DNA of 6,245 bases from Akkermansiaceae bacterium (lineage in GTDB: Bacteria > Verrucomicrobiota > Verrucomicrobiia > Verrucomicrobiales > Akkermansiaceae), in the NCBI GenBank assembly GCA_014379305.1, contig JACMMB010000031.1, positions 1-6,245 on the forward strand, written 5' to 3'. The position numbers and the translations under genes were made by a program. Positions 1 through 6,147 of this stretch are shown piece by piece. Position 1 is the first letter of the stretch; each line of letters starts with the position of its first letter. The notes below the pieces were generated by a model. It saw nothing but the letters and a program-made list of their open reading frames with translations. It ran no database searches and was not told the origin of the DNA.

Positions 1-1550
1 AGGACAAGGACTTCAAGCGGGATTGCTCCGAATTCTCCGGTGGCTGGCAGATGCGTATCGCCATGGCCAAGCTTTTCCTCCAGCAGCCCGAAGTCCTCCT
101 GCTGGACGAGCCGACCAACCACCTCGATATCGAAACCCAGCTCTGGGTCGAGCAATACCTCGTCAATTACCCCGGTGCCATTCTGCTGATTTCCCACGAC
201 CGCGCGCTGCTCGATACCCTCTGCACCCGCACCATCGCCTTCTCCCATGGCCGCGCGGAGGAATTCGCCGGAAACTTCTCCTACTTCGAAAGGGAGTCGG
301 TCCTGCGCAAGGAAATCCGCCTCAAGCAATACACCGCCCAACAGCGTGAAATTGCCGAGACCCAGCGTTTCATCGACCGCTTCCGCGCCTCTGCCAACAA
401 AGCCACGCTGGTCCAATCCCGCATCAAACTCCTCGCCAAGGTCGAACGCATCCCCGCCCCGGAGCAGGACGATGCGGTCATGAATTTCAAATTCCCCCCG
501 CCCCCGAACTCCGGCCATACGGTCGCCAAAATCGAAGCCGTATCGAAAGCCTACGGCCCGTTGCAAATCTTCAGCGGCTTCGATTTTGAAATCAACAAGG
601 GCGAGAAATTCGCCATCGTCGGCCCGAACGGCGCCGGGAAGTCCACCTTCTGCCGCCTCGTCACCGCCCAGGAACCGCCTGACACCGGCGAGGTCACCCT
701 CGGCCACAAAGTCGCCCCCTCGTTTTTCTCCCAGAACCATGCCGACGAGCTCGACCCGGCCATCACGATTCTTGAAACCGTCGAAGCGGTCGCTTCCCGC
801 GATGCCATGCCCCACGTTCGCAACCTGCTCGGCTGTTTCCTTTTCCGTGGCGATGATGTGTTCAAAAAAGTCGGCGTCCTCTCCGGCGGCGAGCGTTCCC
901 GCGTCGCCCTCGTCTGCATGCTGCTCAAACCTGCGAATTTCCTCATTCTCGACGAGCCCACCAACCACCTTGACATGCAATCCCAAGGGGTCCTCCAGCG
1001 CGCCCTGCTCGATTACCCCGGCTCGGTGATGATCGTTTCCCACAATCGTGACTTCCTCGACTCGCTCGTCACCAAAACCCTCGAATTCCGCCCCGGCGAG
1101 GAGCCCCGCCTGTTCTCCGGAAACATCGCCTACTACCTCGATAAAATCGCCGAGGAAAAATCCTCCGCCAGCCCCTCCACCAAGCGCGCCCCCGCCACCA
1201 CCGCCGATGCCGAGGTCAGGCCAGGCACGCAAAAATCCGAATCCATCCCCGGCGTGAATCGCAAGGACCAGCGCCGCCTTGAAGCGCTCGCCCGGGAGGC
1301 CAAGACCAAAATTCTCGCTCCCCTGGAGAATGAACTTGCAAGCCTCGAAGCAAAAATCGCCGACCACGAAGCCACCCAGGCCACCCTCTCGGCCTCCCTG
1401 ACTTCGGAGCAAGTCACCAGCGATTCCGAAAAACTCCGCCAGACCACCAACGCGCTCGAAAAAGCCACCAAAGCCCTCGATCTCGCCTATACCCGCTGGT
1501 CTTCACTCACCGAGGAAATCGAAATGGTGAAAGCCAAACACGGACTCTAA
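1..1550 (+). CDS. ABC-F family ATPase, YheS/YdiF-like (5' partial)
   Basis: ABC-F proteins are soluble twin-ATPase proteins without membrane domains; characterised members bind the ribosomal E site and act on translation. The frame is open to the left edge (first full codon at base 3) and gives 515 residues ending in TAA. The first ATPase domain is cut: its Walker A is off the window, but signature SGGWQ (36-50), Walker B LLLDEP with catalytic Glu at 108, and switch His at 195 are present. A charged helical linker (about 270-440, with the FIDRFRA..K...QSRIK pattern of YheS-like members) corresponds to the tRNA-facing linker. The second domain is complete: Walker A GPNGAGKST (621-647), Q-loop Gln at 732, LSGGE (879-893), Walker B Glu at 954, switch His at 1041. 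A Pro/Ala/Ser-rich spacer (about 1150-1250) leads to a charged C-terminal coiled coil. Family members are about 640 residues, so roughly 130 are missing. The ATG at 51 lies just after the signature motif and is not the start. The exact subfamily is uncertain. Confidence 0.95.
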   Translation, partial: DKDFKRDCSEFSGGWQMRIAMAKLFLQQPEVLLLDEPTNHLDIETQLWVEQYLVNYPGAILLISHDRALLDTLCTRTIAFSHGRAEEFAGNFSYFERESVLRKEIRLKQYTAQQREIAETQRFIDRFRASANKATLVQSRIKLLAKVERIPAPEQDDAVMNFKFPPPPNSGHTVAKIEAVSKAYGPLQIFSGFDFEINKGEKFAIVGPNGAGKSTFCRLVTAQEPPDTGEVTLGHKVAPSFFSQNHADELDPAITILETVEAVASRDAMPHVRNLLGCFLFRGDDVFKKVGVLSGGERSRVALVCMLLKPANFLILDEPTNHLDMQSQGVLQRALLDYPGSVMIVSHNRDFLDSLVTKTLEFRPGEEPRLFSGNIAYYLDKIAEEKSSASPSTKRAPATTADAEVRPGTQKSESIPGVNRKDQRRLEALAREAKTKILAPLENELASLEAKIADHEATQATLSASLTSEQVTSDSEKLRQTTNALEKATKALDLAYTRWSSLTEEIEMVKAKHGL

Positions 1551-1564
1551 GAAACCGGCACTGC

Positions 1565-2689
1565 CTAAAAGCCCGCCAGTCCCATATACCACTGCCAAAC
1601 CCGCCAGCCCCCGAACATCCAAGCCACCGCGCCCAAGGCCAAAAACGGCCCGAACGGCAACTGCCTGCCAAAGCCGATCCTGCCGATGACCGCTGCGACA
1701 ATCGCAAAGATTGAGGCCGAAAACAGCGAGAAAAACACGCCTGTCCATCCGAAAAACGCACCGATCATTCCCAGCAGATGCACATCGCCCATGCCCATCG
1801 CTTCGCGGGGAATCACAACCCCTCTCGCCCTGCCACTGAGCGTGACCATTTTCTCCAGCTCCAACTTCCGCCCATCCGCCAGCTCTATCCCGGTCTCCCG
1901 GATCACCAGCTGACCCGCTCCCGTTTCCTCCCCGTCCACGATGACTTCCGTGGCATCCACCACCAACCGGTCGGTCTTTCTCGAAAAAATATCCCACCAA
2001 GCAATCGCCTCGCCATCGATCACAAAGCACATCGGATCCTCGTCGCCCTCCGGCTCGCGAAGCGACCACTCAACCTCTTTGTCGAACTTCATCTGCCTGC
2101 GCCCAAAGGCCTTTTTTCCCAATTCAACAACAACCCAGAGACCGACAAATCCAGCGATCCATCCGATGGCTCCGCCCATCAGCCCCTCCCACCAGTTGCC
2201 GCCAATCCCCGCCATCGTCGGTAATTGCGGCCACACCGCACAGGCAATGAGTCCAAGCACCGACCCCGCCCAAGTCATGTTCGTTGGAATAATCAGATGT
2301 TCCGCATCGATGTAGGTGATCGCCACCAGCAAGGCCATCAGCACCCAAAGAAAAATCACCACCTGCGGCGGAAACAGCCACCACACCAGGCCGAACAGGA
2401 TCGCTGTCACGATTTCCACCGCGATATACCGGAAAGGAATCGGAGCCCGGCAATAGGCGCATTTTCCCTTGAGGACCAGCCAGCTTGCCACCGGCACATT
2501 CTGCCACATGCCGAGCTGGTTCTTACATAAGGGACAAAACGAACGCTTCGGCTCGTTCACCGACATGCCCAAGGGCAATCTGTAAATAACCACGTTCAGA
2601 AACGACCCGATACACGCGCCGATCATCACCGCAGGAACGAGCCAGATCCAATGCGCAAGCGGCGGATAAATTACAGACACCCCCGCCAC
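1565..2689 (-). CDS. pilD: Prepilin peptidase / N-methyltransferase (A24 family) with insertion domain
   Basis: Integral inner-membrane aspartyl protease that cleaves the leader of type IV pilin or type II secretion pseudopilin precursors and usually N-methylates the new end. The 374 residues show GxxxGSFLNVVIYRLP near the N terminus, two zinc-type CxxC pairs (Cys52/55 and Cys77/80) typical of the methylase part, a first catalytic Asp at 128 (YIDAEHLIIP) and a second at 302 in GMGD. Hydrophobic stretches lie near 11-35, 92-127, 137-156, 165-190, 303-335 and 343-368. The two Asp residues are 174 apart, against about 64 in Vibrio TcpJ, because a soluble charged segment of about 100 residues (195-297) is inserted. 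The start is a GTG at 2689, inside argH by 19 bases; a GTG at 2680 has a better ribosome binding site (AGGTGG, 5-base spacer) and would remove three residues. No pilin or secretion genes are in view, so the substrate is unknown and pilD, gspO or comC naming is equally possible. Confidence 0.93.
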   Translation of the reverse strand: MAGVSVIYPPLAHWIWLVPAVMIGACIGSFLNVVIYRLPLGMSVNEPKRSFCPLCKNQLGMWQNVPVASWLVLKGKCAYCRAPIPFRYIAVEIVTAILFGLVWWLFPPQVVIFLWVLMALLVAITYIDAEHLIIPTNMTWAGSVLGLIACAVWPQLPTMAGIGGNWWEGLMGGAIGWIAGFVGLWVVVELGKKAFGRRQMKFDKEVEWSLREPEGDEDPMCFVIDGEAIAWWDIFSRKTDRLVVDATEVIVDGEETGAGQLVIRETGIELADGRKLELEKMVTLSGRARGVVIPREAMGMGDVHLLGMIGAFFGWTGVFFSLFSASIFAIVAAVIGRIGFGRQLPFGPFLALGAVAWMFGGWRVWQWYMGLAGF

Positions 2690-4023
2690 CTCTCGATCTC
2701 GCGTTTCACATTCTCAATCGAAGGCGCACCCACGTTCGTTCTCGCAGCCAGGGCCCGCTCCAGGGAAAATACCGATCCCATCTCCTCGCTGAAAGCCCCA
2801 TCGATCGCTTTCAAATCAAGCTGGTGCAATGGCACGCCGCTCTTCAGGGATTCTGCCACGGCCTTCCCCACCAGCTCATGAGCCTGTCGGAAAGGCACGC
2901 CGCTTTTCACCAGCGCATCCGCCAAATCCGTCGCCAGAAGCAGCGGGTCGCCCGCTGCCGCCAGACACTTTTCCTCCCGCATCTCCATCGCAGCGATCAT
3001 TTCCGCATTCACCTCCAGCACCATCCTGAGGGTATCCACCGAGTCGAATAGCGGCGGCTTGTCTTCCTGCAAATCGCGGTTGTAGGTGAGGGGCAGACCT
3101 TTCAGGGAGACCAATAGATTCAGAAGATTTCCCACCAGCCTGCCGGTCTTCCCGCGTGTCAGTTCACACACATCCGGATTCTTTTTCTGCGGCATCAGCG
3201 ATGAACCCGTCGTATGCGCGTCCGACAGGCTGACGAACCCGAACTCGCTGCTGCACCATAAAATCAGATCCTCGCTCAGCCGCGACAGATGCACCCCGCA
3301 GAGCGCGATCGCAAACAGCAGCTCGGCAATGTAATCCCGATCAGCAATCGCATCCATCGAGTTATGCGTCACTCCGTCGAAGCCCAGCTCATCCGCGATT
3401 CTGGCCCGGTCCAAATTGATCGTCGAGCCAGCCAGCGCCCCTGATCCCAGCGGCGAAACATTCAGCCGTTTCCTGCAATCCAGCAGCCGCCCCCGGTCAC
3501 GCTGCAACATCTCCACATACGCGAGCAAGTGATGCCCCATCGTCACCGGTTGACCACGCTGCAAATGGGTATAGCCCGGCATCACCGCACCCGCATACTT
3601 TTCCGCCTGATCGACCATTACCCACTGCAAGGCACAGATCGCCCCGATGATTCCGTCAATCTCCATCCGGCAAAACAGGCGCGTATCCGTCGCCACCTGA
3701 TCGTTGCGTGACCGCGCCGTATGCAGTTTTCCCCCCACCGCACCCACCCGCTTGATCAGCTCGGCCTCGATATTCATATGGATATCCTCCAGCGAAGCCC
3801 TGAACTCGAACCGCCCCTCCCGGATATCCGTCTCGATCTCGCGTAGGCCGGTTTCGATCTGGGAAAATTCCTCCGCGGTCAGCAGTCCTGCCCGCATCTG
3901 TGCCCGCGCATGGGCAATCGACCCCGCGATATCGTGCGGAAACAATCTCCAATCATACGAAATCGACTCGCTGAACTGCTGCACCAGCGATGAGGTATCT
4001 TGAGCGAAACGTCCTTTCCACAT
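2671..4023 (-). CDS. argH: Argininosuccinate lyase
   Basis: Cytoplasmic enzyme that splits argininosuccinate into arginine and fumarate, the last step of arginine synthesis. The 450-residue product is close to the usual 455-465 and collinear with the family. It shows SESISYD near residue 18, EDIHMNIE (79-86), GGKLHTARSRNDQ (97-109), THLQRGQP (152-159, with the acid/base His153) and the fumarase/aspartase superfamily signature GSSLMPQKKNP (273-283), whose serine loop carries the catalytic residue. The C terminus has the expected RTNVGAPS..NV stretch. The ATG at 4023 is the only sensible start; a GGAG lies 11 bases upstream, inside the end of the preceding gene. Only three bases separate it from the uridylyltransferase stop, and its own end overlaps the prepilin peptidase start, so it is almost certainly translated from a shared message. 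No other arginine gene is in the window. Superfamily relatives such as adenylosuccinate lyase are ruled out by the ArgH-specific HTARSRNDQ and THLQRGQP motifs. Confidence 0.98.
   Translation of the reverse strand: MWKGRFAQDTSSLVQQFSESISYDWRLFPHDIAGSIAHARAQMRAGLLTAEEFSQIETGLREIETDIREGRFEFRASLEDIHMNIEAELIKRVGAVGGKLHTARSRNDQVATDTRLFCRMEIDGIIGAICALQWVMVDQAEKYAGAVMPGYTHLQRGQPVTMGHHLLAYVEMLQRDRGRLLDCRKRLNVSPLGSGALAGSTINLDRARIADELGFDGVTHNSMDAIADRDYIAELLFAIALCGVHLSRLSEDLILWCSSEFGFVSLSDAHTTGSSLMPQKKNPDVCELTRGKTGRLVGNLLNLLVSLKGLPLTYNRDLQEDKPPLFDSVDTLRMVLEVNAEMIAAMEMREEKCLAAAGDPLLLATDLADALVKSGVPFRQAHELVGKAVAESLKSGVPLHQLDLKAIDGAFSEEMGSVFSLERALAARTNVGAPSIENVKREIERWRGCL
2686..2691 (-). promoter_or_regulatory. 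Ribosome binding site for an alternative prepilin peptidase start
   Basis: AGGTGG followed by a 5-base spacer leads to a GTG at 2680. The site overlaps the GTG at 2689 that opens the longest frame, which itself has only a weak GAGA-type sequence upstream. The site favours the shorter protein (371 residues), but the difference of three residues has no effect on any motif. Confidence 0.45.
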
Positions 4024-4026
4024 AAC

Positions 4027-5406
4027 TTAAAATTCTCCGTTTATATAGACACCCGCCGGTACCGTCTTGCGCTCCGCCTGATGATTCGAAAACGCCACTT
4101 CCCCCTCGATCACCACGCCAGCCTCAAACTCAACCAGCCCGGAAATTTTCAGCACATCGCAACGGATCAGGCTCGGCACCCCGAGCGGCTCCAGGGCGTC
4201 CACCAGCTTGTATTCGCCCGATAGAATCACATCCGGCGGCACCCCGTTTCTTTCGGCACGGAGCCGCACTTGCCCGTCTTCCAACACCTCATAGGCATCC
4301 GAACGCAAGGCCAGCAGATCCCCGGTCGTTTTCACCGGCGCGAAACGGCTGCGCGGCACCTCGATCGCCAGCGCCCCTTCGAAACACTCGATCGCCGAGC
4401 CCATCGCAATCTCCAACTGGATCACCGGTTTCGATTTCGGATCGCGCGGATCCACCGTCTTGCGGTTCTTGATCATCGGCAGTGGCAATACCCCCGCGTC
4501 CGCCTTCAGCTGCAGTTTCAGCTTCTCCAGATTCAGCCACAGGCTGTTGGTATTGAAATAGCGATGCTTCGCGATGTCCTGAAAGTCATCCAAATCCGCT
4601 TCCGGGCACTGCGCCACCTCCCGCAGCAGCAGCCGTCCGTCGCTTTTCCGCTTGGCCAGATGGCCACCCTTCTTATCCGCCGCAGTCCGCCGCGTCACCT
4701 CCATCATGAATGGCGCATCCGCCTTCGCGAAATACGCCAGCAGCGCCGGATCCAGAATCGCGCCGAGATTATCCGAATTTGAAACAAAAGCATACCTCAC
4801 CCCCTCATCGAGAAGCCGGTCCAGCCAGCCACTCCCGACCAAGGCCGGATAAACATCGCCATGTCCCGGCGGACACCATTCCTGCTCCGCATCCTGCGCC
4901 CACTCCACCGGCCCCATGCTCTCCGCATCGATCTTCGGGATCATGTTCTGCATCATTTCCACCTCTCCGGCTGCCGCCAAACCCTTCGATTCATACCGCT
5001 GCAAATGCGCCAGCGTATCCGCACTCGTATTGAAACTGTTCATCAGCAACAGCCGCACCGGCTCCCCGCTGCTCTCCCGCAGCGAAACAATCTGCCGCAC
5101 CATCAGGTCCAGGAAATTCACCCCTTCACGCACCGCCAGCAGACTCTTCGGCCCCTGCAAACCCATCCCGGTCCCCAGCCCGCCGTTCAGCTTGATGACC
5201 ACCGTCCGGCCCATCAAATCCGCGCCATCCCCCGCCTCGAGATTCTCCGAATCCGGCAAATCCGCCGCCGCCTCAATCGTCTCCTCGCCGATCATTCCCG
5301 TTTCATCCCGCAGCAAGGCCTCGTAATTCCTTCTGAAAACCGCCACCGGCGCATCCCCCATTCCCGCCGCCCTCATCTTGATTTCAAAAGCATCAAACGC
5401 ACTCAT
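4027..5406 (-). CDS. UTP-glucose-1-phosphate uridylyltransferase, eukaryotic-type (UDPGP family)
   Basis: Makes UDP-glucose from UTP and glucose-1-phosphate, supplying glycosyl transfer, polysaccharide and envelope sugar pathways in the cytoplasm. From the ATG at 5406 it is 459 residues. It carries the UDPGP nucleotide loop KLNGGLGTGMG..GPKS (about 72-88), NSFNT (123-127), WCPPGHGDVY (177-186), FVSNSDNLGA (207-216), a KKGGH lysine region (about 245-249), FNTNSLW (284-290) and IQLEIAMGSAI (329-339). The C-terminal part looks like the left-handed beta-helix of this family. The eukaryotic-like KLNGGLGT loop argues against UDP-N-acetylglucosamine pyrophosphorylase, and the fold family differs from bacterial GalU. 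The frame extends to a GTG at 5436, preceded at 13 bases by GAGGTGG; the ten extra residues are basic and unlike the family start, whereas residues from MSAFDAFEIKM fit it, so the ATG is preferred, although it lacks a clear ribosome binding site. It lies 67 bases after the Nudix-like gene and 3 before argH. Confidence 0.92.
   Translation of the reverse strand: MSAFDAFEIKMRAAGMGDAPVAVFRRNYEALLRDETGMIGEETIEAAADLPDSENLEAGDGADLMGRTVVIKLNGGLGTGMGLQGPKSLLAVREGVNFLDLMVRQIVSLRESSGEPVRLLLMNSFNTSADTLAHLQRYESKGLAAAGEVEMMQNMIPKIDAESMGPVEWAQDAEQEWCPPGHGDVYPALVGSGWLDRLLDEGVRYAFVSNSDNLGAILDPALLAYFAKADAPFMMEVTRRTAADKKGGHLAKRKSDGRLLLREVAQCPEADLDDFQDIAKHRYFNTNSLWLNLEKLKLQLKADAGVLPLPMIKNRKTVDPRDPKSKPVIQLEIAMGSAIECFEGALAIEVPRSRFAPVKTTGDLLALRSDAYEVLEDGQVRLRAERNGVPPDVILSGEYKLVDALEPLGVPSLIRCDVLKISGLVEFEAGVVIEGEVAFSNHQAERKTVPAGVYINGEF
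4035..4038 (-). promoter_or_regulatory. Ribosome binding site of argH
   Basis: GGAG lies 11 bases before the argH ATG, inside the last codons of the uridylyltransferase gene. The spacing is on the long side. Because it overlaps the upstream coding end, argH translation probably benefits from ribosomes finishing the upstream gene. Confidence 0.45.
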
Positions 5407-5473
5407 CACCCGATTCTTGATCACCCGCCCGGTCACGTAAATCCCAAATCCACCTCACCACGCCGCTTACCGA

Positions 5474-6091
5474 TCACTTCTCCCTCAACCATCGCATGCA
5501 AAACTGACTCCAGGTCTCCAATCTCTCGAACAACTCCCCGTTCAATTCCCCCACCGTCGCCCACGACAGATCCATCAACGCATCCTCACGCGATGCCACC
5601 TCCTCCGTCTCAAATTCCACCAGATGCACCACTCCCAGATGCACCTGACCCACCGGATTCGAATCGTCATTCAGCAGTCCGATCACCCGCATCTGATAGT
5701 CACACGAAATCTCCAATTCCTCATCAATCTCCCTCTGCACCGCCGCATAATATGCCCCGGCGCCCTTGCGCCCCGCCCCCATATCCACCGGATTGATATG
5801 CCCCCCCACTCCGACCGAAAGCTTCGCATGCAGTCGATTCTCCCCGCCGGCCTTGCCCCGCGTGTAATACAGCACCCGCTCCCCGCACTTGAAAATGCAG
5901 TACGGAATCAGCTGCTTGTGCCCGGGATCCTCCTCAGCCGCCTCCCGATCCATGAAAAAATGACTCCCCTCCTCCAGCAGCAAAGCCACGCCATCATCCA
6001 CCCCCTCCGCCCGCAGCCCCCCGAACATCCCGATCTGCTCCAGCAACATCCGCTTCACCACCAGCACCTCCTCACCTGCATACTTCGACAT
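5474..6091 (-). CDS. Nudix-like hydrolase ('phosphoesterase', COG4112-like)
   Basis: A 205-residue soluble protein. I recognise the family pattern: an N-terminal EEVLVVKR stretch, AAEEDPGHKQLIPY (51-64), an LYYTRGKAGGENRLHAK segment (74-90), VGVGGHIN (93-100), then REIDEELEI (120-128), followed by LLNDDSNPVGQVHLGVV (139-155) and LETWSQ (191-196). REIDEE matches the metal-binding REUXEE core of the Nudix box, so a pyrophosphohydrolase-type activity on a nucleoside diphosphate derivative is likely. The canonical G-x5-E part upstream does not fit strictly and the Gly after EE is replaced by Glu, so the substrate cannot be named. The frame runs to a GTG at 6124, but the ATG at 6091 has AAGGA with a 7-base spacer and gives the family-like start MSKYAGEEV; it is preferred. 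It stops with TGA at 5474-5476 and is the promoter-proximal gene of the minus-strand block. A G7 run on the coding strand (5801-5807) encodes part of the conserved Gly pair. Confidence 0.82.
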   Translation of the reverse strand: MSKYAGEEVLVVKRMLLEQIGMFGGLRAEGVDDGVALLLEEGSHFFMDREAAEEDPGHKQLIPYCIFKCGERVLYYTRGKAGGENRLHAKLSVGVGGHINPVDMGAGRKGAGAYYAAVQREIDEELEISCDYQMRVIGLLNDDSNPVGQVHLGVVHLVEFETEEVASREDALMDLSWATVGELNGELFERLETWSQFCMRWLREK

Positions 6092-6098
6092 CCCCGAA

Positions 6099-6105
6099 TC
6101 CTTCC
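6099..6105 (-). promoter_or_regulatory. Ribosome binding site of the Nudix-like gene
   Basis: The coding strand reads GGAAGGA, then a 7-base spacer, then the ATG at 6091. This is the best ribosome binding site in the window and decides between that ATG and the GTG at 6124, which has nothing comparable in front of it. Confidence 0.75.
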
Positions 6106-6133
6106 AAGCCACCTCCCCATCCACAATCCCAAA

Positions 6134-6147
6134 TCAGACCCGTCTGA
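6134..6147. promoter_or_regulatory. Perfect inverted repeat, operator-like
   Basis: TCAGAC-CC-GTCTGA: two 6-base arms with no mismatch around a 2-base centre, lying 43-56 bases before the Nudix-like ATG. The 2-base loop is too small for a stable RNA hairpin with all pairs formed and no T-run follows, so a binding site for a dimeric regulator fits better than a terminator. No regulator gene is in view and I do not recognise the motif. Confidence 0.35.

Noticed and set aside
1572..1608. CCCGCCAG occurring twice near the end of the prepilin peptidase gene
   Set aside because: The two copies are read in different codon frames and an 8-base repeat in GC-rich coding sequence is expected by chance.
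1503..2069. Minus-strand open frame of 188 codons, Gly/Arg-rich
   Set aside because: It is out of frame with the prepilin peptidase over most of its length and runs into the end of the ABC-F gene; composition and lack of motifs mark it as a shadow frame.
4861..5796. Plus-strand open frame of 311 codons rich in Pro, His, Arg and Ser
   Set aside because: It lies antisense across the end of the Nudix-like gene and the first half of the uridylyltransferase, both with clear conserved motifs. Its composition is what high-GC antisense frames give, and it has no recognisable domain.
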